This document shows positions 1 through 9,238 of a stretch of DNA of 64,000 nt, piece by piece. Origin of the DNA: Marinobacter caseinilyticus (lineage in GTDB: Bacteria > Pseudomonadota > Gammaproteobacteria > Pseudomonadales > Oleiphilaceae); the NCBI RefSeq assembly GCF_011074955.1, contig NZ_WUQJ01000023.1, positions 154,953 to 218,952 of the forward strand, written 5' to 3'. The translations under genes and the position numbers were made by a program. Position 1 is the first letter of the stretch; each line of letters begins with the position of its first letter. The notes under the pieces were generated by a model. That model was given only the letters and a program-made list of their open reading frames with translations, searched no databases and was not told the DNA's origin.

Positions 1-83
1 TATTCTCTGATGATGCACTCATGGCTCTGTGTTCCTGTCGGATTGATCGAACAATGGATAGATGACGGATAGGCCGAACCAGT

Positions 84-764
84 CTACCCCACCCAGAGCC
101 GCGCCTGAAACCGGCTTTGCTTCCATAACAGCGCCACCCAGAGAGCGTGGGCGTTGACCAGCACCGCCAGCACCCACTCAAAGCCATCGTCCATGCGCTG
201 ATAGTGACCGGGGGCGATCACACTCACCAGCACCGACAGCAATCCCACGGTCAGCGTCACCAGACACAGCCCGAGCAATCGGCGGCCCGCCCTGCCCCAA
301 ACCTGATGATTCAGTAAAGCGCCGGTCAGCAGTAACTGATTGATAAACGTCAGGCTAAAATACATTGTCACACCAGTACGGCGCACCTGTGCGAAGCCCT
401 CCCCGCCATGCCCCAGGGTCAATACATAGGCGGCCAGGGCCAGCCCGGTCACCAGCCCAAGCCACGGCACCCACGGTATTCCCCGGTTCCGGCAACCAAG
501 CTGTTCTAACCAACGCGCATTCAGACACCAGAACATCACCCCAAGCAATGCCTCGGGTAGCATGGCGCCCTTAAAGATAAAATAAGCCGTGCCGTGCCGG
601 CCGGTTCTGCTGATACTGGTACAGCTCTCCCAGTAGGGAATGCAGGCCGCAACATGGCCTTCAAGTATGGACACCAGAAACGTCAGATGAATGGTCAACA
701 GAGGGATTACTGCAGTGATCAGTGCCAGCCACCAGAGCTGAACACCGCCCAGCTTTACGCTCAT
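84..764 (-). CDS. Multi-pass membrane protein, DRAM/Frag1-like
   Basis: Unnamed integral membrane protein of about 226 residues with roughly six hydrophobic segments. The stretch CIPYWESCTSISRTGRHGTA after the first membrane segment, with a short polar loop holding two cysteines, resembles the first external loop of Frag1/DRAM/Sfk1-type proteins, but the match is by eye and weak. I start it at the ATG at 764 because GGGGGAAGG lies 6-7 nt upstream; the longer open frame would add 11 residues that overlap this ribosome binding site. It is divergent from the small heat-shock gene, with about 250 bp between them. No enzymatic residues are recognisable, so no function is claimed. Confidence 0.7.
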   Translation of the reverse strand: MSVKLGGVQLWWLALITAVIPLLTIHLTFLVSILEGHVAACIPYWESCTSISRTGRHGTAYFIFKGAMLPEALLGVMFWCLNARWLEQLGCRNRGIPWVPWLGLVTGLALAAYVLTLGHGGEGFAQVRRTGVTMYFSLTFINQLLLTGALLNHQVWGRAGRRLLGLCLVTLTVGLLSVLVSVIAPGHYQRMDDGFEWVLAVLVNAHALWVALLWKQSRFQARLWVG

Positions 765-944
765 GATGCACCTTCCCCCACCCTCGCGGTTGGACAAACC
801 TTTTCGTTTGCCTGTCGTGTTTGTGCCCTATTTTGCAATCAATCCAGACGCCGTAAAACCTCCGCCCTTTCCCTAGCCCACAATCGGGCTCAATCCTATC
901 GCCAGCTCGTCCCATAACCCGTTAAATAGAATCGTAAAAGGAGG

Positions 945-1013
945 CTGGGCTTCTGTCGGAACTCTTGTCAGGACTCTGACGTCAGAAGCCTGAATGATTA
1001 CGTTAAGGAGGCT
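945..1013 (+). promoter_or_regulatory. Possible RNA thermometer in the hsp20 leader
   Basis: GGCTTCTG (948-955) is complementary to CAGAAGCC (983-990). AGCCT (987-991) is also complementary to AGGCT (1009-1013), which overlaps the Shine-Dalgarno AAGGAG of hsp20. The two helices compete for AGCC. A 12-bp palindrome TCTGACGTCAGA lies at 975-986. Heat-sensitive leaders are common in small heat-shock genes, so this is a plausible thermosensor, but no known ROSE or fourU motif is recognised. Confidence 0.35.
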
Positions 1014-1018
1014 CAACC

Positions 1019-1489
1019 ATGGCACTTTTTCCCATCAAACGTCCTTCGGCCGGCGATCTTGGCCAATGGGATCCGTTTACAGAACTGTCTCGCCTGAATG
1101 AAAGAATGTCGCAAATGATGGATTTCTGGCGCAACGGTGAAAAAACAGGAACCTTGGCACGCTGGTTTCCAGCATTGGACGTCATCGAGAACGAGAAAAA
1201 CCTGATTCTCAAACTGGATACCCCGGGACTCGAAAGCAAAGACATCAAGGTCGAAGTCAACGAAGGTCAGCTTACAATCAGCGGAGAAAGAAAGCAGGAG
1301 AAAGAGGAAAAGAACGAAGAGTTTACCCACATCGAACGCAGTTACGGTTCCTTTATGCGGGTATTGCCGCTGCCTGATTACGTTAATTTCGACAGCATCG
1401 ATGCGGAGTGCAAGCAGGGCGTATTAACGGTCAAAATGGACAAGATTCCGGGCCGGAAAAAAGAAGTGAAATCGATCCCGGTGCATTAA
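1019..1489 (+). CDS. Small heat-shock protein, Hsp20/alpha-crystallin family
   Basis: ATP-independent holdase chaperone that keeps unfolding proteins soluble in the cytoplasm. The 156-residue protein has a short N-terminal arm, then an alpha-crystallin domain from about residue 45 to 145 (PALDVIENEKNLILKLDTPG, the conserved A-x-x-x-G-V-L type segment appearing as ECKQGVLTVKMDK, and C-terminal KSIPVH carrying the I-x-V/I tail motif used for oligomer contacts). Length is normal for the class. The start has a strong AAGGAG at 1005-1010. Its leader can form alternative helices that touch the ribosome binding site (see findings). A CCCATAA sequence at 911-917 could be the -10 of a heat-shock sigma promoter, but the matching -35 is poor. 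Confidence 0.95.
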   Translation: MALFPIKRPSAGDLGQWDPFTELSRLNERMSQMMDFWRNGEKTGTLARWFPALDVIENEKNLILKLDTPGLESKDIKVEVNEGQLTISGERKQEKEEKNEEFTHIERSYGSFMRVLPLPDYVNFDSIDAECKQGVLTVKMDKIPGRKKEVKSIPVH

Positions 1490-1504
1490 AAACCGATGAA
1501 TTGC

Positions 1505-1535
1505 CTGCGGGTGTTCGACGTATGAGCACTCGCAG
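1505..1535. terminator. Hairpin between convergent hsp20 and narL-type genes
   Basis: CTGCGGGTGTTC (1505-1516) can pair along 12 positions, two of them G-U, with GAGCACTCGCAG (1524-1535) around a 7-nt loop. It lies between the stop of hsp20 and the stop of the convergent response regulator gene. There is no long T-run directly after it on the plus strand, so efficiency is uncertain. Confidence 0.45.
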
Positions 1536-1541
1536 TCATCT

Positions 1542-2207
1542 TCAACGATCATTTTTCCTTGGCGAGTCTGACAGCATTGCCCATTCCACGGCGCGCTGAA
1601 TCAATTTTGCATTGTTACGCAAACCCAACTTGCTTTTTATATGCTCACGGTGAGAGTCAATGGTTTTATAGCTCAGGTAGAGCTTATCGGCGATTTCCCG
1701 GGACGAAAGGCCGTGACCAAGAAAACCAAACACTTCAAGCTCTCGATCCGACAATACGTCCTCCGGACGATCGTCGTGACCATTGGTGCTGAACTGCCGG
1801 TTCAGTATGTAGGCCGACACGGACTTGTCGAGGTAAACATCCCCATTCAACACCTCACTCAGGGCGGTAAGGACTTTGTCAGCAGCTTGCTCTTTGTTGA
1901 TGTACCCGTTGGCGCCCGCGCGCAGGGCACGCTCGGCGAAAACCATGTCATCGTGCATGGAAACCACCAGCAGTTTGGCCCGACAGCCTTCATGGCGCAG
2001 TGACTTGATCAGTTGCAGGCCACTGCCCTCTGCCAAAGTCAGGTCTACAATCACCGCATCCGGCGCCAGGGATCGAACCAGCTTAAGCGCCTCTTTTGCG
2101 CCAGCGGTCTCCCCGACCACCTCAAACCGGACATCTTGATTGATCAGCGCAACCAACCCCTCACGAAACACGGGATGGTCATCTACTATCACGATCTTTG
2201 CGGTCAT
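1542..2207 (-). CDS. NarL/FixJ-family response regulator
   Basis: Two-component transcription regulator of 221 residues. The receiver domain (about 1-120) shows the acidic pocket VDDHP, the phosphoacceptor Asp55 in AVIVDLTLAEGS, and Lys105 in YINKEQ. A LuxR-type helix-turn-helix fills about 152-212 (LSDRELEVFGFLGHGLSSRE followed by IADKLYLSYKTIDSHREHIK). It is the last gene of a minus-strand run after the histidine kinase, 31 nt away, and is its obvious partner. Target genes cannot be read from sequence; the convergent hsp20 next door is one candidate by position only. Confidence 0.93.
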   Translation of the reverse strand: MTAKIVIVDDHPVFREGLVALINQDVRFEVVGETAGAKEALKLVRSLAPDAVIVDLTLAEGSGLQLIKSLRHEGCRAKLLVVSMHDDMVFAERALRAGANGYINKEQAADKVLTALSEVLNGDVYLDKSVSAYILNRQFSTNGHDDRPEDVLSDRELEVFGFLGHGLSSREIADKLYLSYKTIDSHREHIKSKLGLRNNAKLIQRAVEWAMLSDSPRKNDR

Positions 2208-2238
2208 TTAGCCTCCTTTTCCGCAAGCACTTGCATCC

Positions 2239-3879
2239 TTACAATGGAAGATTGCAGCTAACAAGCGTGCCATGTGGGACATAAGCCTGCACCGATAACT
2301 CAGCGCCAATCAACTGCGCGCGATAATTCATGATGCGGATACCCTGGCCATCGATCCTGTCATTTGACGGCAATGATATACCCTTTCCATCATCAATAAT
2401 CTGCAACCTCAGGTTTTGCCCGGTCTTACGCAATGCGATTACGATGTGTTGGGCGCCGGCATGTTTACGTGCGTTATGAACTGCTTCCTGGGCAATTCTC
2501 AGTAATTGTATTTCTTTTTCGCTGTCAATCACGGACTCAGCCTGGCCGGCCTCAATGTGGCAACTGCATGACACCGAATTGTCCGCTGATACCGCACGGG
2601 CCAGCGATTCCAGGGCCTCCACAAGGCCGCTGTCCGACACGTCCAGCGGCGCCAAATCAAATATAATGGTGCGCAGTTGTTTAATCGCGTGCTGCAGTCG
2701 TTGGCTGAAAGCCGAAAAAGCGCTTGCCACCGAATCGTCCTTGCCACTGTAGGTCCGCGCCTGCCCCATGGTGGACAGTGACATCGCAGCCAATTCCTGA
2801 CCAAGACTGTCGTGTAACTCTCGGCTAATGCGGCTGCGTTCATTTTCAGCCACTTGCATGACTTCTCGCTGCAAGCGCTTTTTTTCGCGGGTATCGCGCA
2901 AAATGGCGGTGAACTTATTTCTGTGGTCGATTTGACTGACGCCAAGCTCGACCGGAATCCGCTCGCCACTCTGGTTTAGCACCGTCACATCGCAACGCAG
3001 GATCCTTGACTCCACCACTGCGTTGCTCAGCCGTTCATGCATGAACTGCTCCAGATTCGACATGTCCGGGTCTGACAGCAGCAGACAGATATTATGGCCC
3101 ACCAGTTGGTCAAGGGAGTAACCGAGCAGCTTTTCCGCCGACCGGTTTGCCGATTCGACCAGGCCCCGACCGTCCATGGTAATGATTGGGTCGGCCACCG
3201 CATTGAGAATGGACTCCATCTCCTGCCGACTTTCCTTATACTGCTGAGCCCGCGCCTCAACCCGTTTTTCCAAGTCGCTGTTCAGCCGAGACAGCTCGTC
3301 TTCCACTGCCTTTTGGGCATCAATATCCGCCATGGACACATACCAAAAGCTTTGGTTCGAACCCGACTCGTCGCTGAGTTCGCTTTCAAGCAACACAAAT
3401 CTGGCCTGGCCATCCGGTCTTCGAACCTGGATCTCACACTTTTGCCTGCGCGACGTCTGATACAGTTGGCGACGGTGCTTGTAGAGCTCGTCCTGCCAGG
3501 CAGGATGAATAAATTCGTGCAGGTCGGTGCCGATGATGTCGGATTTTTCACACTTGAGCAGGTCACACGCAGCGCGATTGCAACTCGATATCCGGCCCTC
3601 GTCGGTTAACGTCAAATACGCAACCGGCGCGCGCTCGTACAGCGTGAAATAACGGTCTCGGGCGCGCTCAAGCTCATCGTGCACCGAGCGCAGTTCTTCA
3701 TTCTGGAGTTGCAGTTCGAGTTTGTGAACGCTGAGCTCGTACACGAGCGTGTGCAGATCACCGGGCTCCAGGTCTTCGAGGGCCGGATGCTGCTCTTCAA
3801 GCCGCTGTACAGCCGCCTGCCGGAGGTCATCCCAAGGCTGACTGGCTTTTATGATGTGTTTTCCCTCGTCCCCCGCCAT
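2239..3879 (-). CDS. PAS-PAS sensor histidine kinase, HisKA_3 (NarX/DegS type)
   Basis: Soluble sensor kinase of about 546 residues with no membrane segment. An N-terminal coiled-coil (LVYELSVHKLELQLQNEELR) is followed by two PAS domains (about 75-190 and 222-340), a HisKA_3 dimerisation helix with the phosphorylated His in SRISRELHDSLGQELAAMSL (His359 counting from a GTG at 3888), and a HATPase domain with N-box NARKHAG and DDGKGI. This kinase class pairs with NarL/FixJ regulators, as found immediately downstream. I place the start at the ATG at 3879, with AGGTGG about 10 nt upstream; GTG at 3888 is the alternative. It follows the CheB-CheR fusion by about 20 nt, so all three are probably co-transcribed. 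The signal is intracellular and unknown. Confidence 0.93.
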   Translation of the reverse strand: MAGDEGKHIIKASQPWDDLRQAAVQRLEEQHPALEDLEPGDLHTLVYELSVHKLELQLQNEELRSVHDELERARDRYFTLYERAPVAYLTLTDEGRISSCNRAACDLLKCEKSDIIGTDLHEFIHPAWQDELYKHRRQLYQTSRRQKCEIQVRRPDGQARFVLLESELSDESGSNQSFWYVSMADIDAQKAVEDELSRLNSDLEKRVEARAQQYKESRQEMESILNAVADPIITMDGRGLVESANRSAEKLLGYSLDQLVGHNICLLLSDPDMSNLEQFMHERLSNAVVESRILRCDVTVLNQSGERIPVELGVSQIDHRNKFTAILRDTREKKRLQREVMQVAENERSRISRELHDSLGQELAAMSLSTMGQARTYSGKDDSVASAFSAFSQRLQHAIKQLRTIIFDLAPLDVSDSGLVEALESLARAVSADNSVSCSCHIEAGQAESVIDSEKEIQLLRIAQEAVHNARKHAGAQHIVIALRKTGQNLRLQIIDDGKGISLPSNDRIDGQGIRIMNYRAQLIGAELSVQAYVPHGTLVSCNLPL

Positions 3880-3900
3880 TGGCAGCACCCACCTACCCCG

Positions 3901-6837
3901 TTAAATGTCGACCGTCATCAGGATCAGCACTTCGTCGCCCTGGTCGGCCTCGGAAACCGACAGTGTTACGTTGAACGCCATGGGCCCCAATCCCGGAAAC
4001 TCCCGGTTCACAGAACAGCTGGTCGACCGGCATTTACCCGACACCAACTCCTTATAGCCCTTGGTGATGCATGGCATGCTCCACACGCCGTCCATCAACG
4101 TCATTAACGACACGTTTTCAGTGTCTGACCGTGACACGGCAAAACGTTCACAGAAGGCCTGATTGGCAAATTTGACGAGCCACTCAGACCCCAGTACCAA
4201 AAGCGGCTGAGCCAATGACGATAGAATTCGCTTCATCCTGCTCTCGGACCGCTGCTCAACCTTCATGGCATCAATATCGACAAAAGTACAGATCAAGCCG
4301 TCAATCACATTGTTCTGGGTCCGGTAGGGCAGCAACTTCATCAGGTACCAGTGACCGTCCTTAGTCTGAACCTCTTTTTCCGCACCTTGTAGTGTATTCA
4401 AGACCGCTTTTGCATCTCTAACAAGGTCGCCATACAAAAGGTGCGTTGCCAGGTCATGAATCGGCCGACCTTCATCGGACTCTCGAATCGCAATGATCTC
4501 CTGGGTCTTATCCGTAAACCGCTTGATATGTAACCGGTTATCCAGATACAGAATCGCCATGTTGGTGCTGTTCAGCAGGTTCTGCATATCGTCATTGGCC
4601 TGCGACAGATTATCCACCTTGCCTTGCAACTCCGAATTAACCGTGCTGAGCTCCTCATACAACGACTGTGTTTCCTCTTTGGACGTCTCGAGCTCTTCAT
4701 TGCTGCTCTGCAGCTCTTCATTCGTGGACTGTAGTTCTTCGTTGCTGGACTTGAGCTCTTCATTGGATATTTCCAATGCCTCCACCAACGCCTGGTAGGA
4801 ACTCCGGGCCCTTTCCAGCTCGGTTTCCATCTGCAACCGGTGATCCGTTGCAGCGGGCTGAAGAACGCTTGTTTTCGCGCCTTTGCCAGGTATGGGTTCC
4901 TGCACTTGCAGTGTCACCAGGAACAAGCCCCGCAATGCCTCTGGCAACAGCAGCTTTTCCAGGGAAACCATCACTACGCCGGACTCCTGGCCTATGTCAA
5001 TTTCCACCGACCGGCTGATTGACTGCCCTTCATGGGACGCCGCCCACCGCAACATGGGTGACAGTTCCAGCGGTAGGTCTCCGCGCCCCATCTCGAAGAC
5101 GTTGTACCGTGGACGGCCCTCGGCCGGCTCTAAAAACATCCCGGCCTTGGCGTGCAGGTAATGGACATCGCCACGTTCGTTGATGAGCAAAGCACTGGGC
5201 GCAAAACGCTGGGCCAACAACTTGACCACCACCTGACTGAAGCTGGTCGTTGTTCTTGAATGAGCGCTGTCTCGGGTCCGGGTCTCCAGCAGATACTGTG
5301 ACGAATACGGTTGTACCGCCTGGGCCAGGGTCGGCAGCCTTGCAGAGGCAGCATTCTCGTTTCGGGAATAAACCTTCCACTTGGTGTTGACCGGTGTGAA
5401 CAGTTCGGTGTGTCCATTGATCGACTCTGAGGGACCCAGCAACAGCAGACCCTGCTGTCTCAACGACATAAAAAAACGGGATAGCAACTGGTCCTGCAGG
5501 TCTTGCTTAAGATAAATCAATAAGTTACGACAAGAGACGATATCGACGTGGGTGAACGGCGGGTCCTTGATCACATTATGGGGCGCAAATATGATTTTCT
5601 CTCGTACATGCTTGTGTATGACAAAGGCGTTCTGGGTATACGTAAAGTACCGGTATAAATAATCACTGGGGATATCACTCTTCACCCCATCCGGGTACTC
5701 GCCCTTGCGAGCGATATCGATAGCCGCTTCATCCAGGTCGGTCGCAAAAATCTGCAAAGGCACCTGAATGCCCAGACGATCCATACAGTCCATCAGCAGT
5801 ATGGCAATGGTGTAGGCTTCCTCACCGGTCGCGCACCCGGGCACCCATACTCTCAAGCCTTCCTTGTTCGAAAACTGTTTGATCAGGTCCTGAAACACTT
5901 TCTTGCGACAGGCTTCCCACAGCGGCGGGTCCCGGAAAAAACTTGTAACCCGGATAAGCAGGTCCTTAAACAGCTGATCGATCTCAACTTCATCGCTTTC
6001 CAGTAAAGCGATGTAATCGGAGGCGCCGGTCACACCATGCAGGGCCATTCTGCGACCGATCCTTCGTAAAAAGGTGTTCTCTTTGTAAGAGGAAAAATCA
6101 TTGCCCGTTCGGCTGCGCAATAACGCACAAATCTTATCGAGGGCCCAGACTGGTATATCAAGCCGCTTATCCCGCTCATCGTTGTACAGCATGGCGCGTT
6201 GTTGCAGGAACAATCCCAACTTCGTCGCCAACTCATCGGGTGGCTTTACGTAATCCACCAACCCCGTCGCGATCGCGGTCGACGGCATGCCGTCAAATTC
6301 TGCCGTGGTTGGCTCTTGCGCCATGATCGTGCCATTTTCAGCCTTGATCGCCTGCAGACCCAGCGTGCCGTCACTGCCCGATCCCGACAGGATTAAACCC
6401 ACCGCCTTGTCGGTGAGTTCCTGGGCCACCTGACGAAATACATAGTCAACAGGATGGTAAATAGTATTGATTGCACTTTTACCTTTCGTCTTTTCGGTCG
6501 TTGTTTTCTGATAACTTTTCAGTGTTAAGCGGCCCGATTTAAGGCCTACAAGCCATTCGCCCGACGGATTGGTGTAAATACAGTTCGGTTCCAGCGCCAT
6601 ACCGTCGGCCGCTTCGACACACCGAAGTTCCGAATACCGTGCCAGCAGCTCCGGCAGCAAACTGGGGTGGTCGCCTTTGTGGTGGGTAACAACGATAAAA
6701 GCGCAGCCAGGCTCAGCAACCAGGCTTTGAAAGAATTGCCTGAGCGCTTCGAGGCCACCCGCCGAAGCCCCTATCGCAATGACCGGAAAAGACAACTGCG
6801 AGGGATCCGAGTCTGGTTTCGTCTGGTCGATAATCAT
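3901..6837 (-). CDS. CheB-CheR fusion protein with coiled coil and PAS domains
   Basis: 978-residue fusion. Residues about 15-205 form a CheB methylesterase domain with Ser25 in IGASAGG, a His in VVTHHKGDH and Asp156 in LSGSGSDGT. CheR N-terminal and SAM-dependent methyltransferase domains follow (about 230-490, RVWVPGCATGEEAYTIAILL). A repetitive coiled coil (SNEELKSSNEELQSTNEELQ repeats, about 675-735) leads to one clear PAS domain and a second weaker PAS-like domain at the C-terminus. There is no receiver and no kinase domain: the kinase is encoded separately just downstream. Such fusions usually sit in phosphorelays rather than classic chemotaxis, and no che genes are nearby. Whether methylation and demethylation still occur is unknown. 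Confidence 0.93.
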   Translation of the reverse strand: MIIDQTKPDSDPSQLSFPVIAIGASAGGLEALRQFFQSLVAEPGCAFIVVTHHKGDHPSLLPELLARYSELRCVEAADGMALEPNCIYTNPSGEWLVGLKSGRLTLKSYQKTTTEKTKGKSAINTIYHPVDYVFRQVAQELTDKAVGLILSGSGSDGTLGLQAIKAENGTIMAQEPTTAEFDGMPSTAIATGLVDYVKPPDELATKLGLFLQQRAMLYNDERDKRLDIPVWALDKICALLRSRTGNDFSSYKENTFLRRIGRRMALHGVTGASDYIALLESDEVEIDQLFKDLLIRVTSFFRDPPLWEACRKKVFQDLIKQFSNKEGLRVWVPGCATGEEAYTIAILLMDCMDRLGIQVPLQIFATDLDEAAIDIARKGEYPDGVKSDIPSDYLYRYFTYTQNAFVIHKHVREKIIFAPHNVIKDPPFTHVDIVSCRNLLIYLKQDLQDQLLSRFFMSLRQQGLLLLGPSESINGHTELFTPVNTKWKVYSRNENAASARLPTLAQAVQPYSSQYLLETRTRDSAHSRTTTSFSQVVVKLLAQRFAPSALLINERGDVHYLHAKAGMFLEPAEGRPRYNVFEMGRGDLPLELSPMLRWAASHEGQSISRSVEIDIGQESGVVMVSLEKLLLPEALRGLFLVTLQVQEPIPGKGAKTSVLQPAATDHRLQMETELERARSSYQALVEALEISNEELKSSNEELQSTNEELQSSNEELETSKEETQSLYEELSTVNSELQGKVDNLSQANDDMQNLLNSTNMAILYLDNRLHIKRFTDKTQEIIAIRESDEGRPIHDLATHLLYGDLVRDAKAVLNTLQGAEKEVQTKDGHWYLMKLLPYRTQNNVIDGLICTFVDIDAMKVEQRSESRMKRILSSLAQPLLVLGSEWLVKFANQAFCERFAVSRSDTENVSLMTLMDGVWSMPCITKGYKELVSGKCRSTSCSVNREFPGLGPMAFNVTLSVSEADQGDEVLILMTVDI

Positions 6838-7154
6838 AGAGCTATCGGTAACTGCATCATATTTAACGGCCTATTAGCGTGCATTGTGCGCTGATATGGG
6901 GGTGATATCTAATATAGCACCTTAGAAAGGTCGGCATTGGCAACCTTTGCCTACTGATCTGGGACAAGTTCCCTCAACGTTAGGGCTAACTCCTATAGCG
7001 GGTTCCTACCGTGCCCGATATCAAACCCTTTATTTCGCACTTACACTCTGTAGACCGAGTTCAATACTATTCCTCATGATCGCGGCCTAATCCTGAAATG
7101 GAACTTTGCCTGTCCAGAGCCACTTGGAGGGCATGAACGACGTTGGAGACAAGG
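6838..7154. other. Intergenic region between divergent signalling genes
   Basis: About 317 bp separating the minus-strand CheB-CheR operon from the plus-strand PAS/GGDEF pair. It must hold promoters for both directions. I see no convincing sigma-70 hexamer pair, palindrome or repeat in it. Confidence 0.5.
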
Positions 7155-8147
7155 ATGCAACACGCAAAAGCGGACGAGACACTCGCGCCACGGCACATTA
7201 AATACCTGGCCTGGAACGTGCTCGAGTCGATGGATGAAAGCTTGGTTGTGACCAATCAGGACGGCTATATTTCATACCTGAACCACGCCGCCGAAAAACT
7301 GCTTGAGACCACCTTTACCCGTGCGTTCGGTCATCGCATAGATGCCCTTCTGCACCCGTCCCCCCTCGGACGGTCAGGCATGAGAGACCATGCGGCACTC
7401 AGGGCTGTGTCGAAAGAATTTAACCCGGAGTCACTCAACGGACTGTGCAACATTGGTCTGCGTCATGGCACTCAGTGCGTGAACATTAATAAGACCGAGG
7501 TCACCGATTCCGGGTCCGGCAAGCTGGGTTTTGTGTTTGTTCTGCGGTCGCTGCCCACCACCTCGAACATGGTCAAACCGCCGTCTGTCCATGACAGCCA
7601 CTGCATGACAGCGACACCGGAATATTTCCACGAAAAACTGCGCCGCAGCGTCAGCATGTCGACGAGCCGGAAACACCCCCAGAACCTGTTATTCCTGCAC
7701 CTGGACTCGCTGTATGACGATGAGTTTGACCGCCGAGGGAGTGCCAGGACACAATTTCCCGCTGATAAAGTGGTCGACATCATTAAACCGCAACTGCCCA
7801 AAAACAGCATATTCTGCCAGCTACGGGAGCGGGACCTTGTCCTGCTGTTGCGGGATACAAAGACCTCCCATGCCACCTATATCGCACTCGATCTGATCAA
7901 TACCGTCCGACAGCACTTTCAGGCAGCGGACAATCCGCATCAGATTGGCCTGTCCGTTGGCATATTTGCACTGTCGACCCCCCTGCCCAGTATTGATACC
8001 GACTTGCTGATTCAAGCCGCCGAATATGTCTGCAATGAGGCCCGCAGCCTGGGGGACAATGCTCTTCAGATCTACGAGCATCGCCGGGGTGATTCCGTAA
8101 AACATTCCGACGTTGGCCATTACAGGTCAAGAGGATTGCCAGGATGA
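7155..8147 (+). CDS. PAS protein with degenerate GGDEF-like domain
   Basis: About 330 residues. The first 110 or so form a PAS domain (VLESMDESLVVTNQDGYISY). Residues about 175-315 have the length and hydrophobic pattern of a GGDEF domain (NLLFLHLDSLYDDEFDRRGS; IGLSVGIFALSTPLPSIDTD; QAAEYVCNEARSLGDN matches the usual final helix and glycine turn). The active-site signature, however, is replaced by a sequence around RERDLVLLLRD, and the metal-binding Asp/Asn positions are lost, so it should not make c-di-GMP. I place the start at the ATG at 7155, with GGAG 8 nt upstream, not at the earlier TTG. The stop overlaps the next gene's start by 4 nt (ATGA), implying translational coupling to an active diguanylate cyclase. 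Confidence 0.75.
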   Translation: MQHAKADETLAPRHIKYLAWNVLESMDESLVVTNQDGYISYLNHAAEKLLETTFTRAFGHRIDALLHPSPLGRSGMRDHAALRAVSKEFNPESLNGLCNIGLRHGTQCVNINKTEVTDSGSGKLGFVFVLRSLPTTSNMVKPPSVHDSHCMTATPEYFHEKLRRSVSMSTSRKHPQNLLFLHLDSLYDDEFDRRGSARTQFPADKVVDIIKPQLPKNSIFCQLRERDLVLLLRDTKTSHATYIALDLINTVRQHFQAADNPHQIGLSVGIFALSTPLPSIDTDLLIQAAEYVCNEARSLGDNALQIYEHRRGDSVKHSDVGHYRSRGLPG

Positions 8148-9046
8148 TGGAAAAGACCATTAGCGCCCGCAAGCTGTTCACACCCAATCGCCTGCAGTCT
8201 TACCGGTCTGCGCTGGGGTTTATGATTGTGGATCTGCTGCCGCTGGATAAGACCAGAAGTCGAACCACGTCCGGACCGGAGCCAAACGGGCATGACGATA
8301 TCGCCTCGCAGACGTCGTACCAACGGACGCTGTACGCCATTACCGGCAGTTATTTTGAACGCACGGAAGCGATTGCGATGTATCGGCGAATTCGGAATCA
8401 CCGGCGCACGCTCAAAAACAAACTGCGACGGGACGTTGGCTTTGCGGTGGCGGCCCTCGACTACCTTGAGAATATCGTATCGCTGACCAAGGACCCGGTT
8501 ATTTTTGTGGATCAGCAATTTCTGCAGTCACTGGTTGCCAAGTCCAGCATGGATAGCATGACAAAAATTTATAATCACCAGACGGTGATCGCCATACTGG
8601 AAAAAGAGCTGGCGCTTTCAAGCCGACAGGGTAAGCAACTGACGCTGCTGATGGCAGACCTGGACGACTTCAAGCACGTCAATGACCGGCACGGCCACCA
8701 GCATGGAGACCGTGTGATAGAAACGGTGGGACAGGTACTCAGAGCCAATCTTCGGTCGATGGACATTGCAGGCCGTTACGGCGGTGAGGAATTTATCGTG
8801 GTGTTGCCAGACACCAGTATGGACGCCGCCATTGAAATTGCCGACCGCATCCGGATGCACATCAAGCAATCCTTTACCGACAGCACCTGCACCACCATGA
8901 GCATTGGCCTGGCGAATTTCCCCAGCCAGGCCACCGACACCCAGGCACTGATCAAAGCCGCCGACCAGGCTCTATACCTGGCAAAACGGTCCGGCAAAAA
9001 CAAGATCGTCTGCTACCCGAGTGAAAGCGACAGCCGCTACTTTTGA
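8144..9046 (+). CDS. Diguanylate cyclase (GGDEF) with novel N-terminal half
   Basis: Predicted to make c-di-GMP from two GTP. Residues about 130-295 are a GGDEF domain with signature GGEEF at 213-217 and the product-inhibition site RSMD (204-207) five residues before it, so both the active and I-sites are intact. Metal and nucleotide contacts are seen in MADLDDFKHVNDRHGHQHGD. The first 125 residues match no domain I can name; they hold basic helices (YRRIRNHRRTLKNKLRRD) and no membrane segment. ATGA overlap with the preceding PAS/degenerate-GGDEF gene suggests the two proteins act together, perhaps as a heteromer in which the first senses and the second catalyses. Confidence 0.92.
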   Translation: MMEKTISARKLFTPNRLQSYRSALGFMIVDLLPLDKTRSRTTSGPEPNGHDDIASQTSYQRTLYAITGSYFERTEAIAMYRRIRNHRRTLKNKLRRDVGFAVAALDYLENIVSLTKDPVIFVDQQFLQSLVAKSSMDSMTKIYNHQTVIAILEKELALSSRQGKQLTLLMADLDDFKHVNDRHGHQHGDRVIETVGQVLRANLRSMDIAGRYGGEEFIVVLPDTSMDAAIEIADRIRMHIKQSFTDSTCTTMSIGLANFPSQATDTQALIKAADQALYLAKRSGKNKIVCYPSESDSRYF

Positions 9047-9238
9047 GCATTGATGGAACAGGACCACGGCCCCCTGAATCATCCTTCCCTGTTGAACCCT
9101 AACCCCGACCCTCAGGTACCGCCTTCTCGGCGGGTGCGGTGTTAACGGGGGATATTACGAGCGCCTGTAACGTGAGTTAGCCCCTGCTGGCCATCGCCGG
9201 GTATCCTGAAATGCCTGATCTAGGCTATCGTAGGCACC

